Assembly: GCF_001404515.1 (NCBI RefSeq)
Contig: NZ_CXWE01000005.1
Location: forward strand, 372,001 to 436,000
DNA length: 64,000 nt
Source: Roseibium album
GTDB taxonomy: Bacteria; Pseudomonadota; Alphaproteobacteria; Rhizobiales; Stappiaceae
Direction: 5' to 3'
Below, in pieces: positions 1 through 8,068 of the stretch. Under the pieces are notes generated by a model. That model searched no databases and was not told where the DNA came from. It was given only the letters and a program-made list of their open reading frames with translations. Numbering within the stretch: position 1 is the stretch's first letter; every line of letters begins with the position of its first letter. Made by a program: the position numbers and the translations under genes.

Positions 1-272
1 CCAATCTCGCCAACAAGGACAATGCGCGGGCACTTGAACTCGCCTCCAGCTCGTTGCGTCTCAATCGGTCACACACGTCGACATTGAGGATCAAGGCCGT
101 CGCGGAGTGGCGCCTGGGCAAGACCGACGACGCCAGGAAAACACTCGCCAAACTTTTAAAGAAACAACCGAATTTCACAGTCAGCTGGTGGCGGCAGTCA
201 TCGCCTGCAGCAGACTACGAAATGGGCCGGGCATTTGCCCGCTCACTGAAGGAACTTGGTGTACCGGAATAG
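1..272 (+). CDS. C-terminal end of a TPR-repeat protein, possibly an adenylate cyclase-type protein (partial)
   Basis: The frame is open from the window edge (codons start at base 3) and stops at 272, so only the last ~90 residues are seen. The helical pattern around ARALELASSSLRLNRSH and AEWRLGKTDDARKTLAKLL is that of tetratricopeptide repeats, and the ending ...SLKELGVPE after an F-T-V-S-W-W stretch is typical of the tail of bacterial class III adenylate cyclases that carry a TPR region. That assignment is inference because the catalytic part lies outside the window. A ribosome-binding site for the next gene follows within 40 bases, so the two could be co-transcribed. Confidence 0.55.
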   Translation, partial: NLANKDNARALELASSSLRLNRSHTSTLRIKAVAEWRLGKTDDARKTLAKLLKKQPNFTVSWWRQSSPAADYEMGRAFARSLKELGVPE

Positions 273-310
273 ACAGACACCTGGGCAATTTATGCTGAAA
301 GGAGCGAATA

Positions 311-1510
311 ATGGCACATTCAGGAGGAGTTGGACCCGAAGGAAGTCTCGGAAGTCTGGGCAGCCTCGGCAGCCTGGGAAGCCTTGGGAGTTTGGGGAGC
401 CTCGGCAGCCTTGGCAGCCTGGGGAGCCTTGGCAGCCTGGGCAGCCTCGGATCGGTCGGCGCCAATCCGCCCCTGGTGGCGCAGGCACTGATCACCAGTC
501 GTGACGGGATCGCCGGCACCTGGGAGCCAGTGCAGTACACTGAAGTGACGGCAAACCACCAGGAGGACACCGCCTATCTCGAACGGCTCGCTCCCGCCGT
601 GAGGACGAGCGTCTTTGCGCTCGAAATCGGCTCCCGGATTGGCTTCAATTTCGCAAACGGCAACGCAAAGGTCTTTCACCTGCAGACGGACTTCCAGTTG
701 CCGGATACGAAGTATCAGACACTGATGGAAATGAAGCGTCCCACACGGGAAATTTTCGCTGATCAGCTGACCATGGTCGCAAACTACGCGGACTTGCGCC
801 CGGACCGTTCAGGCGAAATCATCGCGCAACTTGCAACACCGTTGGAGTTTCTGCGCGCAATTGCGTTTGTTGATCCGGAACGCACTCCATTCACTGTCGA
901 ATTGCTGGGTATGTCGCTTTGGCTCGCCAACTACGTCGAAATGCGGCTGAAATACTCGTTGTCGTGCAAGCGGCCGATAGAATGGTCGCCGCAAATCCAG
1001 CCAATGATCTGGACACCAACCCATGGCAGCCTGCCCAGCGGGCATGCAACGGAAGCGTTCTGCATGGCACAGGTGCTTTGGCTGTTGCTGCGGGAATCCG
1101 GAACGAGTCCTTACTCTGGTGACCTGTGGGGCGAAATGATGATGCGGCAGGCCGCGCGCATCGCGATCAACCGAACCGTGGCCGGCGTACACTTTCCGGT
1201 CGACAGTGTCGCCGGTGCCGTGCTGGGTCTCAATCTCGGCGAATATCTCGTCAAACGATGCAAGAGAGAACAGCCGGATACCGGCTGGAAATTCAACGGC
1301 GAGCACTTCCATGACGGGTCGGGTTCGGCAACGAACATGGATTTCAACTGGAGAGACTATTACGATTTCTCCTCCAGTCCCCCCGGGCTGAGTGACACGA
1401 CTGGCTGGGTAAGCCGCACTAACTTCCAAAATTCGATCGATGATGCTGTTTCTGAACCTCTCGGGTGGCTTTGGGCCCGGGCAAAGGCGGAATGGCACGA
1501 CATCACCTGA
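311..1510 (+). CDS. PAP2 / vanadium-dependent haloperoxidase-fold protein with N-terminal Gly-Ser-Leu repeats
   Basis: 399 residues, ATG at 311 behind GAAAGGAG. All three parts of the phosphatase/haloperoxidase oxyanion pocket are present: K214-x6-R221-P222, P242-S-G-H245 and R288-x5-H294-x3-D298. This fold binds vanadate or phosphate, so the protein is either a vanadium haloperoxidase-type oxidase or an acid phosphatase; the soluble character and length favour the haloperoxidase side, but the sequence does not settle it. Residues 11-46 are twelve exact Gly-Ser-Leu tripeptides followed by Gly-Ser-Val. Their codons differ (ggc/gga/ggg, agc/agt, ctc/ctg/ctt/ttg), so the peptide repeat has been kept while the DNA drifted. 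No signal peptide is visible. The subtilase gene starts 30 bases downstream and is probably co-transcribed. Confidence 0.8.
   Translation: MAHSGGVGPEGSLGSLGSLGSLGSLGSLGSLGSLGSLGSLGSLGSLGSVGANPPLVAQALITSRDGIAGTWEPVQYTEVTANHQEDTAYLERLAPAVRTSVFALEIGSRIGFNFANGNAKVFHLQTDFQLPDTKYQTLMEMKRPTREIFADQLTMVANYADLRPDRSGEIIAQLATPLEFLRAIAFVDPERTPFTVELLGMSLWLANYVEMRLKYSLSCKRPIEWSPQIQPMIWTPTHGSLPSGHATEAFCMAQVLWLLLRESGTSPYSGDLWGEMMMRQAARIAINRTVAGVHFPVDSVAGAVLGLNLGEYLVKRCKREQPDTGWKFNGEHFHDGSGSATNMDFNWRDYYDFSSSPPGLSDTTGWVSRTNFQNSIDDAVSEPLGWLWARAKAEWHDIT
341..448 (+). repeat. Twelve-copy 9-base tandem repeat coding (Gly-Ser-Leu)12
   Basis: Twelve consecutive 9-base units each read Gly-Ser-Leu, followed by one Gly-Ser-Val unit at 449-457. 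Synonymous positions vary between units, unlike a freshly expanded microsatellite. The unit length keeps the frame, so copy-number change would lengthen or shorten the peptide without breaking the gene. Confidence 0.95.
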
Positions 1511-1539
1511 CGAAACCGAATGATTGAAGGGAGGCTCAC

Positions 1540-3747
1540 ATGGTCTTCACTTGGAACGAATTCGACGCTGGTGACATCGTTCTGAATCCATCGGCGGATT
1601 TTCGCGTTAACACGGTAAGTCGCTCCATTGCCGCGGATCTGGCGATTCCAGAAGATGAAATCTGGTGGCTGATAGCTGCTAATCCGGCGAAAAGAGACAA
1701 GGACAGTGACGGCTACTACTCCCTTGACGAAATTTGGGACTTGTCGAAAAAACTGGGGCTGGGTGACGATCCGAAAAAATTCCTGCTGATTCCGCCCGAA
1801 TACCCGGAAGAAGTGCGAGGAGTCTCAGCCCCCCCTGTCATTTCCCTTTACGCGCGGCGCAATTACATCAACGCGGTGAACGATAATGCGGTGAAAGAGC
1901 GTGGAGCCGAAACAGGCATTGCCTGGTTCGAAGTCGGCCCCGCGTTCCAAAAAGACGATATTGTCATGCAGGAAGTACCGTTCAACTTCGACCCTGGACC
2001 ACCAATCAAGCTTCCCAAGGGGTCGACCGTGGTAGCGGTCATCGACAACGGCATGGCTGTCGGGCATGAACTTTTCCGGCGATTTGACGCTGGAGAAACT
2101 GTTTCCCGCGTCCAATTCTACTGGAACATGGACGGTGTCCAATACGACACCTCCAATTTGCCGCCCGGTACCGAACCCAGTACGGTTGGAAACGCATGGA
2201 CAGGCAAGGGACTTTCAGATCACCTCAACGCGAATATTCACAATGGACTGTTGGATGATGCCGCATTTTACAATTCCATTGGTGCAACGGACTGGTCCAG
2301 TCGCCCGCACACCCCGGTCGCCCATCGTCTTTCGCATGGAACCCATGTCATGGGGCTGGCCGCGGGGTATCCGGCAAATAGTGCAAAGAGCATCGACGAA
2401 GCCGCGAAACGTCCGATCATCGCCGTTAACCTGCGGACATCAGATGTGGAAGATCCCTCGGGCAATTTGTTTGCCCTTTGGCTGGAACAGGCCCTCTTTT
2501 ACATTCTCGGGCGCCACAAACGGTTTGTGATCGATGATCCCCCGGGCGAGGTGCCACCCCTCGTGATCAACTTCAGTTTTGGAAATTATGCAGGCCCTCA
2601 CGACGGAACCGGGATCGTTGAGACCAAGATCAGGGACGTCCTCCTGAAAGCGGAAGAAAAGTGCTTCAGGTGTGAGTGTGTTCTTCCGGCGGGAAACGGA
2701 AACGAGAACCGCTGTCATGCCAGGATAGAAATAAGCGGCGACACCCATCGAAGCAAAGTTCTCGATTGGCGTGTTCAGCCGTCGGACAGAAGCATGTCGG
2801 CGGTTCAGATCTGGCTGGACACGGAAAACAAGGTCGCACCCGATTACGCGACCCTGACGGTAGAGGGGCCGGGCGGCATAGCGCCGGCGAGCGTGCCGAC
2901 ACACCATCCGGTCTCATGGCAGGAACTCGTCACCGGCGCGGGTGAGAGAATAGGGCTTGTCTATTTTCTCGGCGCCGGCATTGGTCCGTTCAAGCGCGGC
3001 CATTTTGGTGTCCTTCTATATGCGACCGACAGTCCGGCAGATGTGGGACCATTCGCGCCGTCCGGATCCTGGCAGCTCAAGCTGGAGGCCCCACAGGCTT
3101 CCGGCGACGTTGGTGCAAAAGCCTGGGTCATCCGCGACGAAACGTTACCGGGCTTTCCCGTATTCGGACGGCAGTCCTACTTTGACGATCCCGAATATGA
3201 GCGGTTTTACCAGCCGGGCACGGACATTTTTCACCTGGATCGACCACTGATCGGAGGACCCCTTGGTTACGATCCCAACATGACTTCGGCCTATGTGCGC
3301 CGACAAGGCACACTCAGCGGATTTGCCAGCGGCGACAAGCCCGTCGTGATAGGTGGCTTCCGCAGCACGACCCCGGAAAAAGACAGCCCGATGGCGCTCT
3401 ATTCGGCCAGCGGACCAACCAACAATCCGAATAAAACCGGACCTGATGCTTCGGCAAGGAGTGACGACAGTTTGGTCTTGCCGGGTGTCCTGAGCGCAGG
3501 ATCCGCGAGCGGTTCATACGTTGCAATGCCGGGAACAAGCGTGTCGGCCCCGCAAGTGACCCGGTGGATCGCCTGCAAACTGGCTGACGGCCACCCTGCG
3601 GACCCCCAGGCAGTGCACGATGCCGCCGATGGCATGGATCCGGCAACGAATCCGCGCAAGCCCCCTGCCATCCGCTCCGGCGGCGGACGCATGCTCGATC
3701 TGCCGATCCTGTTCGGACTGTCCCGCTGGCCTGATCCGCCAACGTGA
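1540..3747 (+). CDS. S8 (subtilisin-family) serine protease with an EF-hand-like calcium loop
   Basis: 735 residues, ATG at 1540 behind GGGAGG. The subtilase triad is complete: Asp169 in VVAVIDNGM, His266 in SHGTHVMGLAAG and Ser667 in GTSVSAPQ; the oxyanion Asn probably lies in the PAGNGNENR segment. Residues 53-64 (D-K-D-S-D-G-Y-Y-S-L-D-E) match the 12-residue EF-hand loop at every ligand position. An insert of ~260 residues between the His and Ser regions probably forms a separate beta-rich domain. There is no signal peptide and no obvious propeptide, so export would need another route or the enzyme acts inside the cell. It directly follows the PAP2/haloperoxidase-fold gene; the pairing suggests a common substrate or process, but I do not know which. 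Protease class is sure, role is not. Confidence 0.88.
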   Translation: MVFTWNEFDAGDIVLNPSADFRVNTVSRSIAADLAIPEDEIWWLIAANPAKRDKDSDGYYSLDEIWDLSKKLGLGDDPKKFLLIPPEYPEEVRGVSAPPVISLYARRNYINAVNDNAVKERGAETGIAWFEVGPAFQKDDIVMQEVPFNFDPGPPIKLPKGSTVVAVIDNGMAVGHELFRRFDAGETVSRVQFYWNMDGVQYDTSNLPPGTEPSTVGNAWTGKGLSDHLNANIHNGLLDDAAFYNSIGATDWSSRPHTPVAHRLSHGTHVMGLAAGYPANSAKSIDEAAKRPIIAVNLRTSDVEDPSGNLFALWLEQALFYILGRHKRFVIDDPPGEVPPLVINFSFGNYAGPHDGTGIVETKIRDVLLKAEEKCFRCECVLPAGNGNENRCHARIEISGDTHRSKVLDWRVQPSDRSMSAVQIWLDTENKVAPDYATLTVEGPGGIAPASVPTHHPVSWQELVTGAGERIGLVYFLGAGIGPFKRGHFGVLLYATDSPADVGPFAPSGSWQLKLEAPQASGDVGAKAWVIRDETLPGFPVFGRQSYFDDPEYERFYQPGTDIFHLDRPLIGGPLGYDPNMTSAYVRRQGTLSGFASGDKPVVIGGFRSTTPEKDSPMALYSASGPTNNPNKTGPDASARSDDSLVLPGVLSAGSASGSYVAMPGTSVSAPQVTRWIACKLADGHPADPQAVHDAADGMDPATNPRKPPAIRSGGGRMLDLPILFGLSRWPDPPT

Positions 3748-3833
3748 ACAAGGGCTGAGGCCACAGTGCATTTGAGTGTGAGTGATCCGCACCTGCCGAA
3801 GAAGAATACGAGGCGGCTCCTAGCCAGCCGGTA

Positions 3834-4931
3834 TCAATCCCGCGCCTCGAGCCAGACCTGCGCCGTCTTCATGTCCTTCGACACGATCCCCTCTGCGAGC
3901 TTCTGGCCGACAACGGCACCGAACTTGTAACCGTGGCCTGAACAGGCCGACACGATTGTTGCCCTGTCCTCGGTTGTCGCGAAGAAATGCTCATCGGAAG
4001 TGAATGTATAGGCGCATGTCACCACATCATCGACGTGATACTCCGTGATCCTGGCGAACGGAGGCGCAAAGTGATTGCGCAGCGTTTCACCCTCACCTGC
4101 CTCCGCCACCCGGTCCTGGTCGGGCGCGGCCTTGTGTTTGTGAATACCTGCACCGAATTTGAGCCCGGTTCCGGCAACCGGCGGCAGAACGTAGCCGTCA
4201 ATCGGGCCACCCGGATCCAGAATGGCAGGTGATCGCTCCCAGGCCTCGCGCAGGTTTTCCGGCGGCGTCAGGTAGACAACTGCGGTGCGGTAGGTCGTCA
4301 GACTGGTGCCAAGTTTGGGAAACAGCCCGAGTGTCCAGGCACCAGAGGTGATGATGAGGTGGTCACCGTTCAGAACGGAACCGTCCACCAACGTGGCGGA
4401 GCCTGCAGACGTGTCCACAGCTGTAACCTTGGCATTCTCGCGGACGTCAGCTCCATTCCTGCGCAGCCAGTCACGCAGGTCCGAGGCGATCTTCTGGCAC
4501 AGCAGTACCCCCCCTTCGTCACTGACAGCCCCGTACCTGATGGTCGACGGATCGATAAAGGGAAATCGCTTTGCAGTTTCTGCCGGTGTCAGGTCTTCAA
4601 ACGGATAGCCGCCGTCAATCAGTCCCTGCCGATAGATTTCACCGCCATCACCCTGTTGCTGCGACAGCAGCATGAAGCCGGTTTCAACGAGATGCGAGGC
4701 TTCCAGATCCGCCCACATTTCATCCCAGGCCGCATAGGCATCCCCGATGCGGCGCTGGTATCCGCCCTTCCCGCCATACGCCCGGCGAATAATGCGATGC
4801 TGGTCACCGGAGGCCGAAAGCGGGTTGGGGATCGGTCCCTGCTCCAGCAGTGTCACAGGAACGCCTCGCTTGGTCAGCGCCCAGGCGGTGGAAAGGCCCG
4901 AGATCCCGGCGCCAACGATCAGTATTGCCAT
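3834..4931 (-). CDS. FAD-dependent amine/amino-acid oxidoreductase (DAO family, monomeric sarcosine oxidase-like)
   Basis: 365 residues. The N-terminus MAILIVGAGISGLSTAWAL is a Rossmann dinucleotide-binding segment with the GxGxxG pattern, followed by an acidic end of beta-2 (TLLEQG). The C-terminal ATIVSACSGHGYKFGAVVG matches the FAD-contacting end of DAO/sarcosine oxidase-type enzymes, where a Cys in this segment often carries covalent FAD. Such enzymes oxidise N-methyl or D-amino acids to an imine with release of hydrogen peroxide. It points away from the RpiR regulator and TRAP operon but shares their end of the locus, so its substrate may be the compound imported there; that link is inference. 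Confidence 0.8.
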   Translation of the reverse strand: MAILIVGAGISGLSTAWALTKRGVPVTLLEQGPIPNPLSASGDQHRIIRRAYGGKGGYQRRIGDAYAAWDEMWADLEASHLVETGFMLLSQQQGDGGEIYRQGLIDGGYPFEDLTPAETAKRFPFIDPSTIRYGAVSDEGGVLLCQKIASDLRDWLRRNGADVRENAKVTAVDTSAGSATLVDGSVLNGDHLIITSGAWTLGLFPKLGTSLTTYRTAVVYLTPPENLREAWERSPAILDPGGPIDGYVLPPVAGTGLKFGAGIHKHKAAPDQDRVAEAGEGETLRNHFAPPFARITEYHVDDVVTCAYTFTSDEHFFATTEDRATIVSACSGHGYKFGAVVGQKLAEGIVSKDMKTAQVWLEARD

Positions 4932-5174
4932 GTTGGTTTTCCTGCGATGTCTTCGCGAAGATTAACGAGCCGGAATGTCGGTGCAAGAGGCGATTTGCCA
5001 CTGGCGACGCATACCGGATATGCGGCGGGACCGTGTTCACACAATGGTTTAAGGAGTTAAGGTTTCACCTCGAATACCACAATGAGGCAATCTCCAGAAC
5101 CTTGCGAAAGAACGCAGAAAACCCAATTTTTCAACACGTTATCGCGGCAATCGGAATCAGTTCAAGAGCCTGGT

Positions 5175-6089
5175 TCAATCTCCCAGGGGCTGAGGTCCGG
5201 TTCGTCCGTGATACGCCGTCAGCGAGGCTCTGATCCGGCGCAGGTTCTCCGCCGTGTTGTCGGACCTGAGCTGCGCAATGGCCATCGCCAGCGCATCGAT
5301 GATGACCAGATAGGCATAGCGCGACGCCGTCGGCTTGTAGATATCGGGGTCTTCCGGAAGATCTATCTGAAGGGCGCACTCGACACTTCGGGACAGCGTG
5401 CTTTCAGACTTTGTGATGGCGATAGTGGTTGCTCCGTAGCCTCCCGCAATTTCCGCTGCACTCAGCACCTCATCAGCTTCTCCGCTCGAGGAAATGAGCA
5501 GAATGACGTCTGACTTGGACAACGTCGCAGCCCGCATCTGCAACAGATAGCTGTCGGAAACGGCCACAGTCGCAATTCCGAGACGAAACAGACGGTTGGA
5601 TGCTTCCTGTGCCACAATGGAGGAGCCTCCCCCGATGCCGCCAACCAGAACGGTCCGCGCGTTTGCGATATGATCCTTTGCAGCCTCGAACTTGTCATTG
5701 TCCAGCTGACGGCGCACGACGTTCAATGATGCCGACAAGGCGCCGATGACCTGATCGAGGACCCCTGCACCCGTCTCTGTCGCGGCCCTGTCACCGACAT
5801 CGAGATACTGCAGGCTGACGGCAAGATTTTGTGCCAGCCGGATCTTGAATTCCCGGAACCCGTCGCAGCCCATGGTCCGGCAGAAGCGGACAACCGTTGG
5901 TGAACTTACGTCGCAGGCCCGCGCCACTTCGGCGATCGTCATGGAACTGATCTTTTCGAGGTTTGCCGACACGAAGTCGGCGACCTTCTGCTCGCGCGTG
6001 GAAAGCTGACCCTCTGCTTTCCTGAGATTGGAGATCACATCGACCGCTGCGTGTCCCAGATCGTCATCGATTTTCAAGCGTGCCTGCAT
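5175..6089 (-). CDS. MurR/RpiR-family transcriptional regulator (HTH plus SIS domain)
   Basis: 304 residues from the ATG at 6089, the second of two adjacent ATG codons; AGGAGG at 6094-6099 is 4 bases from it but only 1 base from the ATG at 6092. Residues ~25-95 form the HTH_6 domain (TIAEVARACDVSSPTVVRFC). The C-terminal SIS domain is recognisable from VLVGGIGGGSSIVAQEASNR and DVILLISSSGEADEVLSAA, which bind phosphosugars or other small ligands in this family. It diverges from the TRAP operon across ~165 bases that hold two inverted repeats, so it very probably controls uptake and breakdown of the transported compound. Confidence 0.88.
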   Translation of the reverse strand: MQARLKIDDDLGHAAVDVISNLRKAEGQLSTREQKVADFVSANLEKISSMTIAEVARACDVSSPTVVRFCRTMGCDGFREFKIRLAQNLAVSLQYLDVGDRAATETGAGVLDQVIGALSASLNVVRRQLDNDKFEAAKDHIANARTVLVGGIGGGSSIVAQEASNRLFRLGIATVAVSDSYLLQMRAATLSKSDVILLISSSGEADEVLSAAEIAGGYGATTIAITKSESTLSRSVECALQIDLPEDPDIYKPTASRYAYLVIIDALAMAIAQLRSDNTAENLRRIRASLTAYHGRTGPQPLGD

Positions 6090-6107
6090 CATTCCTCCTG
6101 CCCGTTC

Positions 6108-6122
6108 TGTAACTCGGTTACA
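6108..6122. promoter_or_regulatory. Perfect inverted repeat, candidate RpiR operator 1
   Basis: TGTAAC-TCG-GTTACA is a perfect 6-3-6 palindrome just upstream of the RpiR start codon. Regulators of this family commonly recognise TGTAA-type dyads, so autoregulation is plausible. Confidence 0.5.
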
Positions 6123-6169
6123 AAACCGGGTCAATAAATTACCACAACGGGCCCTTATTGGGTCTATTT

Positions 6170-6186
6170 TTGTAATTTAATGACAA
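6170..6186. promoter_or_regulatory. Inverted repeat, candidate RpiR operator 2
   Basis: TTGTAAT-TTA-ATGACAA has 7-base arms with one mismatch and shares TGTAA with the first dyad 62 bases away. A TTGACT hexamer at 6194-6199 that could serve as the -35 of the TRAP operon lies directly downstream; no convincing -10 could be chosen. Confidence 0.4.
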
Positions 6187-6254
6187 AAATAACTTGACTT
6201 GGCTCCAAATTCGAAGAAATTATCTAACTGAGTTTCATTTGGGAGGGTGCAAGC

Positions 6255-6758
6255 TTGAAAAGCCTGGCAGAAAGAATCAGCCTTGGCCTGAACCGAGCGA
6301 TCGAGGCGGTTGTCGCACTGCTGATGCTGGCTTTGGTCTTTGATGTCTGGATTGGCGTTATCGACCGTTACTGGTTTCACTGGCAGTTGCCCTGGCCGGA
6401 AACCCTTGCTCGCTACCTGATGATCTGGGCAGCGCTTCTGGCGGTCTCATCCGGAATTGCCCGCCGCGAACATATCGGCCTGACGTCCTTCCTGATGACG
6501 TTGCCTGCATGGTTTCGCCGCGCCGTCCTGATCACGATCGACATCCTTACAATCTCTCTGTTCCTTTACGTGTTCTGGTTCGGCATCGGCTTCGCCCAAA
6601 GCGGGGCAACGCGGCAGGCGATGATTTTCGGCGTAACGCTTGAACCATTCTTCTGGGCAATCCCCACGTCCGCCTTTCTCGCGATCATTCAATTGGCGCT
6701 TGTCCTGATACGCGATCAGGGCCTGCAGCTTGAACAATCGGCGGAGGCAAGCGCATGA
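6255..6758 (+). CDS. TRAP transporter small permease (DctQ type)
   Basis: 167 residues with four hydrophobic segments in the usual DctQ pattern. WPETLARYLMIWAALLAVSS and the following RREHIG are family hallmarks. Translation appears to begin at TTG (6255), because GGGAGG at 6241-6246 is spaced 8 bases from it and no in-frame ATG precedes the first membrane helix. It joins the DctM subunit in the inner membrane; the pair uses the sodium gradient to move the ligand delivered by the periplasmic binding protein. The DctM gene overlaps its last four bases, so translation is coupled. Confidence 0.88.
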   Translation: MKSLAERISLGLNRAIEAVVALLMLALVFDVWIGVIDRYWFHWQLPWPETLARYLMIWAALLAVSSGIARREHIGLTSFLMTLPAWFRRAVLITIDILTISLFLYVFWFGIGFAQSGATRQAMIFGVTLEPFFWAIPTSAFLAIIQLALVLIRDQGLQLEQSAEASA

Positions 6759-8041
6759 TTGTCGCCGTTACATTCGTTCTCCTGATCCTGTTCGGCATGC
6801 CTATCGGTTTCGCGATTGGCCTGGCCGGTGTTGTCGGCCTGATAGACATGGGCGGCGGTCCGAATTTCCTGGCCATCGGGCCAAGCAAGATCTTCAACGG
6901 ATTGAACATCTTTCCATTCCTGGCGATGCCTTTCTTCATCCTTGCCGGCGAGATCATGAATGGCATCGGCATCACTGATCGGCTGGTCAAGCTGGCGCAG
7001 GTCCTTGTCGGGCGCTTCCGCGGTGGACTGGCGCATACGAACATGCTGGCTTCGGTGTTCTTTGCCGGCCTGACGGGTTCGGCGACGGCAGATGCCGCCG
7101 CCTTCGGTCGCACGCTTGTGCCTGCCATGGAAAAGGAAGGCTATTCCCGCGACTACGCCTGCGCTGTCACGGCAGCCGGTTCGATCATCGGCCCAACCAT
7201 CCCGCCATCCGGTCTCATGGTTGTCTACGGCTCACTGATGGGCGTTTCCATCGGCGGGCTGTTTGCCGCAGGTATCTTGCCGGGCCTCGTCATCTGCCTC
7301 GTCTGCATGGGCGTAATCGTCGTTGGCGGCAAGCGCGAAAATCTGCCTAAGGCGGCACGTGGCGCCACCATACGGGAAGTCTGGGACACGTTCCTGTCTT
7401 CGCTCACTGCGCTGCTGATGCCCGTCATCATTCTCGGCGGCATTCTGGGCGGCGTCGTCACACCTACCGAAGCCGCCTCGATCGCAGTCGCCTACGCACT
7501 TTTCATCGGTCTCTTCGTCTATCGCACGCTGTCGGCACGCAGTTTCTATTCCATGCTGGTTCGAACTGCCCGGATTACCGGCGTGATTTTCGTAATCATC
7601 GCGTTTGCCGGCATTCTCGGCTGGTGGATGAGCTTTGAGCGCATTCCCCAGGAAATTGCAGGAGCCGTGCTTGGCATTTCCGAAAATCCATATGCCGTGA
7701 TTGCCATTATCATCTGCATCCTGCTGGTTGTCGGAATGGTGATGGACATCACCGCCATTCTGATAATCCTGGCGCCTGTTCTGGTCCCGTTGACAGAACA
7801 GATCGGTCTGGAGCCGATCCATGCCGGTATCATCTTCGTGCTGGCACTCAACATTTCACTCATGACCCCGCCGGTCGGAGCGTGCCTGTTCGTTTTGTCT
7901 TCGGTCACCGGGGAAAAGCTCGAACGGATTGCCGTCAAGCTGACCCCGTTCCTGATCGCGGAAATCACAATCCTGTTCCTGTTTGCTTTCTGGGAGGATG
8001 CGGCGCTGTTCCTGCCCCGCGCTTTCGGATTTGCCCAATAG
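6755..8041 (+). CDS. TRAP transporter large permease (DctM type)
   Basis: 428 residues with about twelve hydrophobic segments, the normal size for DctM. The motifs FAGLTGSATADAAAFGRTLV, GSIIGPTIPPSG and LNISLMTPPVGACLFVLSS are characteristic of the DctM/IT superfamily transport channel. It forms the translocation pathway with the DctQ subunit encoded by the overlapping gene upstream. The binding-protein gene follows 27 bases downstream, giving the gene order Q-M-P of a complete TRAP system. Confidence 0.92.
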   Translation: MIVAVTFVLLILFGMPIGFAIGLAGVVGLIDMGGGPNFLAIGPSKIFNGLNIFPFLAMPFFILAGEIMNGIGITDRLVKLAQVLVGRFRGGLAHTNMLASVFFAGLTGSATADAAAFGRTLVPAMEKEGYSRDYACAVTAAGSIIGPTIPPSGLMVVYGSLMGVSIGGLFAAGILPGLVICLVCMGVIVVGGKRENLPKAARGATIREVWDTFLSSLTALLMPVIILGGILGGVVTPTEAASIAVAYALFIGLFVYRTLSARSFYSMLVRTARITGVIFVIIAFAGILGWWMSFERIPQEIAGAVLGISENPYAVIAIIICILLVVGMVMDITAILIILAPVLVPLTEQIGLEPIHAGIIFVLALNISLMTPPVGACLFVLSSVTGEKLERIAVKLTPFLIAEITILFLFAFWEDAALFLPRAFGFAQ

Positions 8042-8068
8042 GCCATGTCTTCAACAGAGGAGGTACTT

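Noticed and set aside
341..448. CRISPR array
   Set aside because: Units are 9 bases with no spacers and lie inside a coding frame; the same applies to the hexamer repeat at 31948.
181..570. Minus-strand open frame with an Arg-Leu-Pro repeat (RLPRLPRLP)
   Set aside because: It is the reverse reading of the Gly-Ser-Leu repeat of the haloperoxidase-fold gene; the repeat forces a repetitive frame on the other strand.
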